Source of the DNA: Campanula takesimana
Taxonomy: Eukaryota > Streptophyta > Magnoliopsida > Asterales > Campanulaceae
Assembly: GCA_026119855.1 (NCBI GenBank)
Contig: JAOWBW010000006.1
Span: 186,001 to 250,000 of the forward strand
Direction of reading: 5' to 3'
DNA length: 64,000 nt
The notes beneath the pieces are model-generated. The model was given only the letters and a program-made list of their open reading frames with translations. It made no database searches and was not told the origin of the DNA. The position numbers and the translations under genes were made by a program. Numbering within the stretch: the first letter of the stretch is position 1; each line of letters opens with the position of its first letter. This document shows positions 10,022 to 21,318 of this stretch, piece after piece.

Positions 10022-10690
10022 TGTCACGACCCGAAATCTAGGCTCTATTTTATTAGTAATAAATAATTATTAATTATTAATTGCTTATTTATTATTTAAA
10101 TTATTATTTATTTAAATATTTATGTGTGCAATTTATGTGTTATAATATTATGCCTAGCATTCTATTTGGGTCTTAATAATTAGTAGAGTATCATAGTTGA
10201 GCTAGTTAGTGGGGAAGGGGGCTAGGTGTAAACATTTCAAAATAATTCCCCTACTCTATCCCTTCTCCCTCACTCCACCCTTTCCCAGCCCATTTCTCTC
10301 TCTCTCTCTCCAAAGAAGAAAAAGGGGTAAGTTTCTCTCTTCATCTCTCTTCATTTACTTCCTCTTCCTCTCATAATCTCTCATTTCTTAAAACTCGAAA
10401 TGTGTTTAGATCGTCGATAGGATCGCGTATAGAACCAAAAAGAATTGAATTCGTCATCTTTGAGAATTTTCAGGTAAGTTGCTTTCCCCCCATTTTTTGC
10501 TTAAATGTTCATATCATGTTCATATAATGCTTTTGTTGCTATATTTGAAGTTGGTTGAGTTTAGAATTGATTTGGAATTTATTTGAGTTTTTGGGTAAAA
10601 ATGGTGAAAGCTTGAATGTGGGAATTTGGTCTTGTTTCGGTTGATAAAGGGTGTTGTTAAGGTCCCCTTTTGGGTTAAATGATGTTTGGG
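10022..10690 (+). repeat. 5' LTR of Tekay-like element, first part
   Basis: This part matches 24845-25522 of the 3' LTR nearly base for base. Most differences are single-base changes in homopolymer length. It ends in TTGGG (10686-10690), which is repeated at 18833-18837 as the target duplication of the nested element. Confidence 0.93.
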
Positions 10691-13290
10691 TGTCGCGCCC
10701 GACCCGTGGTCCTACTTGGCCCCACGCCCGGGACACGCGAGGAAGACGTCGTAAAGCAACTCTACTAAAATTTTTCGAAATTATTTTCATATGAAGGTTC
10801 ACACAACCAACACGTTACCAAAACATGACTTTAAGTCACAAAACAAACTTTCTCAAATGAGTACTTAGCCACCTGGCTATAACAAACTTTACTTATAAAA
10901 TTTACAACCACGAAACACCTATTAAAAGAGATGATACAAATAACTGAGCCACGGGTACACTACCCTAAAGGTATTACATTTACATAATGTATCCTTTATA
11001 CATATCACTTCCCAAAAGTCTTACCAAAGATCTCTTTACCAACGTCCTCCCTGTGCTGTGACCTATTCCCTGGACTCCTTCTTATCTAAAACGGTAAACA
11101 AATAAGGGGTGAGAATAAATCTCAGTAAGTTACTAAATGCAACTACATTACATGCTAATATGATGATCATAAAGAAACAATATTAAACAAATAACCGTAT
11201 AACACATAGCACATAACATGAGAGGCTCCCTATCGCCAACCGTCCCATACGGTGGAAATAACGACCAACTCATCATGCAACACATAAAGCGGAAATAAAC
11301 ACTCATACGTGGATACTGAGCCAAGGTTCTCAAACCAAACAATAGCCATCTGAGAGGCATCAACTGAGCAGCATCGAAGAGCTGAAACGGGTTCCGGAAC
11401 CAACAACAACAACAACAACGGGGGGAAAATGACACAAAGTCATAACCCAAAGTGCCCAACCTTTGGCCTAAGGAAGGGGGTTAAAAATGGGAAACCAATG
11501 ATAGGAGCCTTATAATGTACTTGGCTCGGAGACCATTATAATCCCTATCACTGCCCAACACACACAAAAGTACCAGCTGGACTTTAGACACAACAGAAGC
11601 AAAGAAAACTTGCTTAAACAACAAACGGGGTATGATTCCAAAGTAGGGAACCACACAAGCTCATATTAGAGAAGTAAACACGCTTTCATAATAGTATGCA
11701 CCATATTGACATTAAGTCATCACACAACCATCCAAACCATCACATTAATCCAAACTTGATCACAAAAGACCAACTCTACCATAATGAACCATGGATACTC
11801 ATTTTGGTACTAATCACCTACTGGATTTACGTACTATAAAAATCAAAACCCCACTCAATAACCAAACCATCGTGTAGTACTCGAGAAGAGCTTTCCAACG
11901 ATAGTTTACACGACTAAAACGGAGTCCGGATGAAGAAGTTATGACCTCCGGAAGATTTTACGTAAAAATACACAATTCAGAATTTGGGCTCTTACACGAC
12001 TCGTGTACCACTACACGACTCGTGTAAGAACTTTTACACAAGTCGTGTAACAGTACACGACTCGTGTAGAAAAACACCCCTTCAGAATCTCTCTTTACAC
12101 GACTCGTGTACCCCTACACGAGTCGTGTAATCAGCCCAGAAATCTCATTTTGGCTGAAAACAAAATACTCCCTTCATCTCACCAACCCAAAACACTAACC
12201 TTATCAACCCTCAACATTTTCAACCCATACAAAGGCTACAAATTCAGCCCAAACACCATACAAACACCAACTTCTATACCCTTCCTAATACTAACAAGCT
12301 ATGAACAAGTTTTTACTATTCCCTCTGTTTCACAAGTATCATTATAATTTTTAATATACTAATATACCCACTTTAGGATACTTTCACTTCTTTCCCCGTC
12401 CCATAAATAATAGTATAATTTATAATACATTTATTTAACATTTAACTAAAGATATTATTTTACCGTCCCACGAGTAGGAGTATAATATATAAACCATATA
12501 AAATGTTGCATCCTCTCAAAATTCCCCAAAACCAAAACTACGATAAACTACGATCCCCTATACTCACTTCCACACAAATAACAAGTCTATAACCAGTTTT
12601 ACTACTCCCTCTGTCTCAATTTTACAAGTATATAAAAATTATTACTGCTCCCTCCGTCCAAAATTACAAGTATATAAAAGTATACCCAAAACATTATTTT
12701 ATAACATATAAAGCATATATAGCATACTTATGACCATTTTAACATTTAAAGGGGGGATTAGTAACTTACCTATTTTTCGGAACGAGTCAAGAAAATTATA
12801 TTGTTCGGTAGATGTGGCCTACTCAACACCCTGAACATTTATATATTTTTAGATTTAAAAATGGAGTAGTAATTAAAATAGGGAAAATAAACAAAACAAA
12901 ATGTTACCTTTTCTTTCTTTCTTCAACAATGGAGGAAAATAAATTTTGTGTGTGAGTGTGTGAGGAGGTGGGAGACGCAGGGAGAGGGAGGGGGTGATAA
13001 GGATGGGTTTATGCTAATTCAAATTTTCATTTAAACCCCTCCACTTCCAAATTGAACAACAAGCCCCTCAACTCACATTTTCAATAAAACCCCCATAATT
13101 TCCCACTAACAACTTAACTCCCCAAATAAACTTTACTACTAACATTTTAACTAACTCAAATAATCATATAAGATGTGCAAATTATGAATATTATGCAACA
13201 CATAAAAATGCACACATAATTTTAAATTAAAATTCTCAAAAATATAAAATAATTATAAAATAAATAAAACGGATTTTTGGGGTCGTTACA
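10691..13290 (-). repeat. 3' LTR of nested element (left-hand copy)
   Basis: Twin of 16234-18832, with the palindrome cluster at 11992-12130 and the hairpin at 11110-11124. The differences I could see by eye are mostly single-base indels in short runs (for example near 10700, 11188 and 12660), which could be either recent mutation or read error. Confidence 0.92.
11992..12130. repeat. cluster of six palindromes TACACGACTCGTGTA in LTR
   Basis: Six copies of ACACGACTCGTGT or ACACGAGTCGTGT (one with an A substitution) stand as three close pairs within 139 bp. Each is a 6-7 bp inverted repeat around one central base. The same cluster is in the twin LTR at 17537-17675. Confidence 0.9.
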
Positions 13291-13579
13291 CTCACTCCCC
13301 TTAAAGAAAATTCGACCCGAATTTTAAGATTGCTTACCTCCATTCTCAAACAACCAAGACACTTACTTTCATTCCAATCCCGAAGCTTCACACTGAGTTC
13401 AATATCCTCTAAAACTTTAGACATATCGGAGAAGAATCATAAACACAATTGCGTGGCATCAACACATGGAACTCATTATCAACCTCGTCGAGAGAAGGAA
13501 GTAACACAAGACGATAAACTCAACCTCTAGCTCTTTCCAAAATCTCAAAAGAACTGACATATTAAACAATTCCACGAGA

Positions 13580-14420
13580 AGTAAAGGTATATCCCTCGAA
13601 TTCTTAGAATCAACTAAACAAGTTCTCAAGAATCTGAATGGTTATTTCTAACTGACCATCTGACTGAGGGTGAAAGTCATACTAAGTCTCAATTCCGAAC
13701 CCCAGGCCTTCTGAAATGCTTGCCAAAATCAAGATGTAAATAAGGAACCCATATCTATTACCATGCTCGTAGACATCCCATGAAATCGAACTATCTTCTG
13801 AACAAATCACTGACAACTGATGATTTACTTCCAGATTATTCACAACTCAAGGACTTAGTTGAATACTTAGAATTCCTCGCATCAAACAATTGAAGATAAC
13901 TCCTCGAATTTATCTCAATACTCTACTTCTACTTGGATTCATAATTAAATTGGTCTTGTGTATCCCTTCAAGTATCTATAGTTGAACTCCGTTATACATG
14001 TTTAATTCCAGTAAGTGTTGACTACATACTCTGCTATAGAAGTTAAAATTCCATCACTAGCCACGAACAAAATCTTATTGTCTGTCCTTATTCATTCCAC
14101 GAGTAATTTTCGATAGTTGATATTATTCAATAGAGTAGAAATTTAAAGCTTTCACAATCGCAAAGTCACACCATGTCTCAACTCACGAAGACTCCAAAGT
14201 GTTAATTCCTCTAACATTCCCCATTTAGTTTTATCACGCATGAACTATAAGTCAATGAATCCTCTAACACAATACCTTTCCCGATGATATAATATGGTAA
14301 ACACTTCAAATCTAACTCCATCAAAGTCATTCACTAATGCAATGGATGTATAATCGCAATAAATCTCAATTTATGGTAGGATAATTTTGTTGATAAGGAA
14401 TCAATCTTCTCAAAGCACAC
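13580..14420 (-). pseudogene. RNase H and integrase scraps of nested element
   Basis: On the minus strand the remains of QQNYPT (RNase H) appear near 14370-14400. A WGMLEELTLWSLRELRHG-like stretch near 14180-14240 matches the linker after RNase H in the Tekay-like pol. Near 13650-13810 the integrase text IVRFHGM, FWQAFQKAWGSEL and DGQ is still readable. Pieces are joined by deletions and stops, and RT is not recognisable. Confidence 0.65.
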
Positions 14421-15161
14421 ATTGTTACCGTACAATTCTGAAGCGATGAACATCTCAATCACTCTTTAAGGCATCACCATGAATAATAAATATATTAAAT
14501 CCACTATAATGGTAAAACTCGACATATCTACTAGAAATTAGTAACACTAATCATATCCTCTAGATAACTGTAGTACTAATTAAATCCATTAAGCAATATC
14601 AATACTGAAGTTGTCATCAACTCTCGATTCATCAATTAACACTCGTAACAATTAAACCCGTTCACTCTTACCAATCCATCGAGATAGTGCATCTTTCTGT
14701 GCTATGTAGTTAACAGTGTAGCTACCTCAGAAATCCATCAATAAATCCTCAACCCTATGCCTGAGTTGAAACTTTCCTCAAAATAATATATCCTCTAACA
14801 TGAAGACATTCTGCCCTGATTTTACAACTGCTACCGCTCTCAAAGAACTCAGACTAGGATTACTTATACAATTCAACGTATCCAACAATACCACTGAAGC
14901 AGGTGAGAATTCAAACTATATAACCACCATTCATAATGTCCATACCCGAATAAAAGCCATCTTTGAAATATACTCAACTAAAATTCTCAACAAATGATAA
15001 TTACTTCAAATCAACCACTAAACAATTACTAATCTCTGATGTTGCTCAAACATAGCACCAAACCACTCAAGATCACCCAAGGTTCTCCTCAAGAACAAGT
15101 ACCACTCAAGGGAAATAAACTTAAAATCTCACAAGGAAAAGATATCTTTCAATTTAAATGC

Positions 15162-15199
<38 letters not shown>

Positions 15200-15527
15200 C
15201 TAACTCCATAAACCAACTACCAGGCACAAACTTGCAACAACAATTTACAAATTTCTTAATGCATAAATAGCATGAAAGCTAAACACATATATATACCATG
15301 CTTAACTAACACACACTAGCATATAAAATTCCACCACCATAACATCAAAAATCTTGTGATGACAACATCACTAAACCGGCAAATTAAACATGCCCAAGAA
15401 TACGCACATCACAAGTATACGACACTTTATCGGTCGTCTAACACTCCCCCTTAGGAAGACACATCTAACACATAAGGTAAAGACTCAGAATACACATGTA
15501 ATCAAGAAGCACAATGCACAAACACAC

Positions 15528-16030
15528 AAGTATGCGAAGAGCCAGGGTCTATAAGTGTGTGTGCTCTCAAACTAGACATAGAAATTATACCTCCAGTCAC
15601 ATTAGAAGAATCTGAAATCTGTTGTTGATTGATGAAAGAAACACGATCTTGCACCTTTAACCTTTCCTGAAGCATCCCTCTTTTGGCCCCGAGATGACCC
15701 AGCTGCACTTCCCGATAACTGATTCTTAAATCGAAAGCAACTCTTCTGAAAGTGACCCAACTGACCACAACTCAAACATTTGCCTTGCTTCTTCCAACAT
15801 TTTTCTTCTAGATGTCCATCCTTTGACAGTAGTTACATACTCGTTTACTTCGGGTTCCTCTATTATGCGGCCCTTGAAAAGATGCCCTCGCTTGCGAAGG
15901 TGTTCCTTGATATTCTCTACTATCTCCACGCTGGGGTTGCAGTTTTACCTGTTCTCCTCGTTTTGTCACATCTGAGGTTTCAATCTTGGTTTTATGCTCC
16001 TCTGTATCGTCAATGATTTTCATGACATCT
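15528..16030 (-). pseudogene. gag zinc-knuckle and protease remnant of nested element
   Basis: From right to left a basic gag linker leads to VCNYCQRMD in one frame. In the next frame the remains of a second knuckle follow (GKCL-like and LGHF-like text in shifted frames), then FINQQQISDSSN and the protease active-site region TLIDPGSSHTCV. At least three frame changes are needed within 500 bp. The flavour matches the Tekay-like gag-pol at 21200-21500 (ATDDPS, VDPGSSHSYIS). Confidence 0.7.
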
Positions 16031-16219
16031 GCACTTCAAACATACCTTGGAACAGTGCTCGAACCTTTCTCAAGCGTTACCCGACCCTGAAGGCCCTGAC
16101 TGATTCCCTTCGGTGCCAACCATTTTCAATAAGTACCTGCATAAAACTCTCAACGTTACTTACCCTATACACAACTACCCTCCTAGGTCATTTAGTCATT
16201 CTAGACCATCTACAACCTA

Positions 16220-16231
16220 GCTCTGATACCA
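16220..16231 (-). other. primer binding site of nested element, tRNA-Met type
   Basis: GCTCTGATACCA on the plus strand is the inverse of TGGTATCAGAGC, adjacent to the right-hand LTR. This sets the element's orientation to minus. Confidence 0.92.
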
Positions 16232-16233
16232 AC

Positions 16234-18832
16234 TGTCGCGCCCCGACCCGTGGTCCTACTTGGCCCCACGCCCGGGACACGCGAGGAAGACGTCGTAAAG
16301 CAACTCTACTAAAATTTTTCGAAATATATTTTCATATGAAGGTTCACACAACCAACACGTTACCAAAACATGACTTTAAGTCACAAAACAAACTTTCTCA
16401 AATGAGTACTTAGCCACCTGGCTATAACAAACTTTACTTATAAAATTTACAACCACGAACACCTATTAAAAGAGATGATACAAATAACTGAGCCACGGGT
16501 ACACTACCCTAAAGGTATTACATTTACGTAATGTATCCTTTATACATATCACTTCCAAAAGTCTTACCAAAGATCTCTTACCAACGTCCTCCCTGTGCTG
16601 TGACCTATTCCCTGGACTCCTTCTTATCTAAAACGGTAAACAAATAAGGGGTGAGAATAAATCTCAGTAAGTTACTAAAATGCAACTACATTACATGCTA
16701 ATATGATGCATAAAGAAACAATATTAACAAATAACCGTATAACACATAGCACATAACATGAGAGGCTCCCTATCGCCAACCGTCCCATACCGGTTGGAAA
16801 TAACGACCAACTCATCATGCAACACATAAAGCGGAAATAAACACTCATACGTGGATACTGAGCCAAGGTTCTCAAACCAAACAATAGCCATCTGAGAGGC
16901 ATCAACTGAGCAGCATCGAAGAGCTGAAACGGGTTCCGAAACCAAACAACAACAACAACAACGGGGGGAAAATGACACAAAGTCATAACCCAAAGTGCCC
17001 AACCTTTGGCCTAAGGAAGGGGGTTAAAAATGGGAAACCAATGATAGGAGCCTTATAATGTACTTGGCTCGGAGACCATTATAATCCCTATCACTGCCCA
17101 ACACACACAAAAGTACCAGCTGGACTTTAGACACAACAGAAGCAAAGAAAACTTGCTTAAACAACAAACGGGGTATGATTCCAAAGTAGGGAACCACACA
17201 AGCTCATATTAGAGAAGTAAACACGCTTTCATAATAGTATGCACCATATTGACATTAAGTCATCACACAAACCATCCAAACCATCACATTAATCCAAACT
17301 TGATCACAAAAGACCAACTCTACCATAATGAACCATGGATACTCATTTTGGTACTAATCACCTACTGGATTTACGTACTATAAAAATCAAAACCCCACTC
17401 AATAACCAACCCATCGTGTAGTACTCGAGAAGAGCTTTCCAACGATAGTTTACACGACTAAAACGGAGTCCGGATGAAGAAGTTATGACCTCCGGAAGAT
17501 TTTACGTAAAAATACACAAATTCAGAATTTGGGCTCTTACACGACTCGTGTACCACTACACGACTCGTGTAAGAACTTTTACACAAGTCGTGTAACAGTA
17601 CACGACTCGTGTAGAAAAACACCCCTTCAGAATCTCTCTTTACACGACTCGTGTACCCCTACACGAGTCGTGTAATCAGCCCAGAAATCTCATTTTGGCT
17701 GAAAACAAAATACTCCCTTCATCTCACCAACCCAAAACACTAACCTTATCAACCCTCACATTTTCACCCATACAAAGGCTACAAATTCAGCCCAAACACC
17801 ATACAAACACCAACTTCTATACCCTTCCTAATACTAACAAGCTATGAACAAGTTTTTACTATTCCCTCTGTTTCACAAGTATCATTATAATTTTTAATAT
17901 ACTAATATACCCACTTTAGGATACTTTCACTTCTTTCCCCGTCCCATAAATAATAGTATAATTTTATAATACATTTATTTAACATTTAACTAAAGATATT
18001 ATTTTACCGTCCCACGAGTAGGAGTATAAATATAAACCATATAAAATGTTGCATCCTCTCAAAATTCCCCAAAACCAAAACTACGATACCCCTATACTCA
18101 CTTCCCACAAATAACAAGTCTATAACCAGTTTTACTACTCCCTCTGTCTCAATTTTACAAGTATATAAAAATTATTACTGCTCCCTCCGTCCCAAAATTA
18201 CAAGTATATAAAAGTATACCCAAAACATTATTTTATAACATATAAAGCATATATAGCATACTTATGACCATTTTAACATTTAAAGGGGGGATTAGTAACT
18301 TACCTATTTTTCGGAAACGAGTCAAGAAAATTATATTGTTCGGTAGATGTGGCCTACTCAACACCCTGAACATTTATATATTTTTAGATTTAAAAATGGA
18401 GTAGTAATTAAAATAGGGAAAATAAACAAAACAAAATGTTACCTTTTCTTTCTTTCTTCAACAATGGAGGAAAATAAAATTTTGTGTGTGAGTGTGTGTG
18501 TGAGGAGGTGGGAGACGCAGGGAGAGGGAGGGGGTGATAAGGATGGGTTTATGCTAAATTCAAATTTTCATTTAAACCCCTCCACTTCCAAATTGAACAA
18601 CCAAGCCCCTCAACTCACATTTTCAATAAAACCCCCATAATTTCCCACTAACAACTTAACTCCCCAAATAAACTTTACTACTAACATTTTAACTAACTCA
18701 AATAATCATATAAGATGTGCAAATTATGAAATATTATGCAACACATAAAATGCACACATAATTTTAAATTAAAATTCTCAAAAATATAAAATAATTATAA
18801 AATAAATAAAACGGATTTTTGGGGTCGTTACA
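16234..18832 (-). repeat. 5' LTR of nested element (right-hand copy)
   Basis: Begins on this strand with TGTAACGACCCC at 18832 and ends at 16234 beside the primer site. It contains six copies of the palindrome TACACGACTCGTGTA or its inverse (17537-17675), Stowaway-like termini text (TACTCCCTCYGTC near 18130 and 18180), and the hairpin at 16652-16666. Confidence 0.92.
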
Positions 18833-20217
18833 TTGGGTACCTTGGAAATCTTGTTGGGGAGTGTTGATTTTGGGTGTTATGGATTTGGTATGAAAACGGT
18901 AAGGCATTTTGATGAACCCAGCTGGGAATTCCTCCCAGCCCGCAGACCAGGCGCCCGCCCGCCTTGACCCAGGCGCCCGCCTGCACCCCCTTTTCCAGCA
19001 GCCCAAACCTTCTGTTGAAACAAGCGCGCGCCTGCTCCTGCCCGAGCGCCCGCCCGCCCGCCTGCATGGGATTTTGTCCTTTTGCTTGGTTTAAGACTTA
19101 AGGCTTAACTAGTTTAGATTTATTTCTTCTAATTGACTTAAGATAACACCGTGGAACACTTTATTGATTGGATTTAATTATTTTGTGAATAAATATGATA
19201 TGGAATTTGATTTAGTATCATTTTGGGAATGTGGTTCATCTTTGATGTGCGGTTTGTATTGGTTTACCCTTGTGGTGATTTAATTGGAATGGTTCCCTAC
19301 TTTGGAACCTTAAGTTGTTTATTCATGCTAAATTATTATTACTTAGCATTTATTTGGAAGCCCAGCTGGCATATTTGTTGCATCGGGCGATGGGAAAGAT
19401 TATAATGGCAAAGCCAAGTCCATTATAATGTTGACCATTGTTTTGCCCCCTTCTATACCCTTTTCCAGATTGGCCTTAGAAAAGATAAGTTAACTTCCTT
19501 TGTGAATGTATCTAGCTACCGAGCATGACTTTGTGGCATGGCTCTTGTCCTTTGTGACACTTTTATGGTTATTGTTCCGGTACCGGGGTTTTCTCTTCGG
19601 CTTTCATGCTATTATGAAGATGTGATTTGTTGATTATTGAAGCTGCGCAGTGATCCTTTATTTGGATGTATCGGTTTGGAAACCTTGGCTTATATCCTTT
19701 GTTATGTGTTTATTTCCGCTGCTATCTGTTATGTGATAACTGCTACGTGTTATCTATGATTTATTATTGTATATTGCATCTTAGCATGTCATGTAGTTGC
19801 ATTAGTAACTTATTGAGATTTATCTCACCCCCTTTCTTTTATCTTTGTTTTTCCTTAACCCCCCTAGGTGCTAAGGATTAGTCTCGCTGATCACGAGAAA
19901 GAGGACGTTGAGTGTGGATACATTCTTTTGGGGAAAGTTGTTATAGGTTGGTTTACATTATATAAATGTGTAACCTTTTTGGGATAGTTGTACCAAACAA
20001 TGACGTCATTAAGATTTGTATATTTATCTTTTGTTGGGCATAAACTTGTGGAAGTTTATGATAGTTGTATTTGGTGTTATCAAACTTAGATTTGTAAAAC
20101 TTTGGATCATCACCTTTTGGTATCAAATGGAATTTTTAACTTCGGTATTTCACAGTTTTGGTTTTAAGTCGACGTCCAGTTCGCGGTCTCGGGTCCGCGG
20201 GGTCCGGGGTCACGACA
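18833..20217 (+). repeat. 5' LTR of Tekay-like element, second part
   Basis: Continues the LTR after the nested insertion and ends with CACGACA just before the primer site. It carries a GC-rich cluster of GCGCCCGCC words (about 18945-19068), an inverted repeat ATTATAATGG / CCATTATAAT (19399-19430), and the conserved hairpin at 19814-19827 followed by a C-run and a T-rich stretch that may be the polyadenylation region. The 3' LTR twin has the same layout. Confidence 0.9.
19814..19827 (+). promoter_or_regulatory. conserved LTR hairpin TGAGATTTATCTCA
   Basis: A perfect 6-bp stem with a 2-base loop, preceded by AACTTAT and followed by CCCC. The same site occurs in the 3' LTR at 26492-26505, in the nested element's LTRs at 11110-11124 and 16652-16666, and, with a compensatory pair change, in the outer chromovirus LTR at 33542-33558. 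Function is not known to me; an RNA element near the end of R or in U5 is one possibility. Confidence 0.55.
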
Positions 20218-20218
20218 G

Positions 20219-20231
20219 TTGGTATCAGAGC
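20219..20231 (+). other. primer binding site, initiator tRNA-Met type
   Basis: TTGGTATCAGAGC begins two bases after the 5' LTR end at 20217. It is complementary to the 3' end of plant initiator tRNA-Met, the usual minus-strand primer of chromoviruses. Confidence 0.92.
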
Positions 20232-20338
20232 TATGGCATTAGCTCTACGTATAAGTATAGGTGGATTAGTTCGACCTAGGAGGGTAGTAGTGTGCGGAGT
20301 GATTAACGGTTGATGTCTTATGTAGGTAATTACTCGCA

Positions 20339-21318
20339 ATGTCTGGAAGAAGAAACAGAGGAGGTACTAGTGGGGCACAGAATCAGAATGACACAAGGGA
20401 AGAAGCACGTGCCATGTTTCAAGGCATGTTCGAGGCGGCCATGAAGGCCATACATGATCAAGGTCCGAGGGTAGAACAAGCACCACCCCGCTATGGATTG
20501 GAGCAATTTCTCAAACTGAAACCGGTTGAATTCAATGGGGAACCCGATGTTCAGAAAGCTGAGTTGTGGATTGAGTCGATGGGGAAGATTTATGAGGTAT
20601 TTGGTTGCACGGATGAGGATAAGGTCCGGTTCGCAGCTTATAAACTTGTGGGAGCCGCCGAGCATTGGTGGAAGGGTGTTAAAGCTAGTTGGGATGATAC
20701 TCACACGGTGTATGCGTGGGAGTTATTTGTGCGCAAATTCAAGGAGCATTTCATTCCGGTTGTTGATCAAAACCGAAAGGAGATCGAGCTACTCAGCCTG
20801 GAGCAAGGTTTGTTGTCTATAGCTCAATACTCGGCTAAGTTCATAGAATTAGCCCGGTATTGTGACTATTTGGTGAGGACCGAGGAACAAAAAGCTATGA
20901 GATTCATTCGGGGATTGAAGACCTCCATCCGTACTCAACTTATTGCCCAACGGATTGTGACCTTTCAAGATGCGGTGGACCGAGCCTACTTGATAGAGCA
21001 AGATATTGGGGAGCACAAAAGGAAAACCAAGGTTATGGGTACGGGTAAACTGGGAAGCCATGCTAAATCGCAACCTTAACACCGTTCCAACAATCGAGGT
21101 AACCCGGGAGCATCATCTCAGTTTAAGGGGCAAACCACACCGAGGAATCCGGGTACTACTCCGGGGATTCAGAATAGGAGGCCTTGTACCTTTTGTCAGA
21201 GGGTAGGCCATACGGAGGATAGGTGTTGGAAAAAGCAAGGCAAGTGTACCAATTGTGGTGAAATGGGGCACTTTGCGAGAGAGTGCACGAGGTACCGAGG
21301 TCAGTCATCCGGGTCAGG
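20339..21318 (+). pseudogene. gag of Tekay-like chromovirus, one premature stop
   Basis: An ATG at 20339 opens MSGRRNRGGTSGAQ. The capsid-like gag domain follows (about residues 55-200, with ELWIESMGKIYEVFGC, AEHWWKG, WELFVRKFKEHF). After 246 codons a TAA (21077-21079) interrupts. The same frame then continues through a basic linker and a double-knuckle region, CTFCQRVGHTEDRCW and CTNCGEMGHFAREC. The stop is consistent with CAA changed to TAA. Near 21318 the frame shifts into pol, whereas relatives read gag-pol as one frame. Gag forms the particle and binds element RNA. Confidence 0.9.

Larger units (their letters stand above)
13291..16233 (-). other. interior of nested element outside the recognised scraps
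   Basis: Apart from the gag-protease and RNase H-integrase scraps, the 2.9 kb is AT-rich noncoding-like sequence with a run of about 30 T near 15168-15199. The polypurine tract (inverse of CTCACTCCCCTT) adjoins the left LTR at 13291. Open stretches on either strand here show no family resemblance. Confidence 0.7.
10691..18832 (-). mobile_element. nested gypsy element with near-identical LTRs and decayed genes
   Basis: The ends are TGTCGCGCCC and GTCGTTACA, flanked by TTGGG on both sides. Two LTRs of 2600 and 2599 bp surround an interior of only about 2.9 kb. The primer site (16220-16231) and polypurine tract (beside 13291) show minus-strand orientation. The interior holds only scrambled pieces of gag, protease, RNase H and integrase. 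LTR portions resemble those of the surrounding Tekay-like element in leader region and hairpin, which suggests related lineages and mobilisation in trans. Confidence 0.92.

Noticed and set aside
11148..11459. Minus-strand ORFs of 60-100 codons in the nested element's LTRs (also 16675-17002)
   Set aside because: Repeated only because the LTR is repeated; they read across the leader region and show no domain.
12604..12690. Stowaway-like CTCCCTCYGTC termini as a separate MITE insertion
   Set aside because: Present identically in both LTR twins and without clear TA-flanked paired ends; treated as part of the LTR family.
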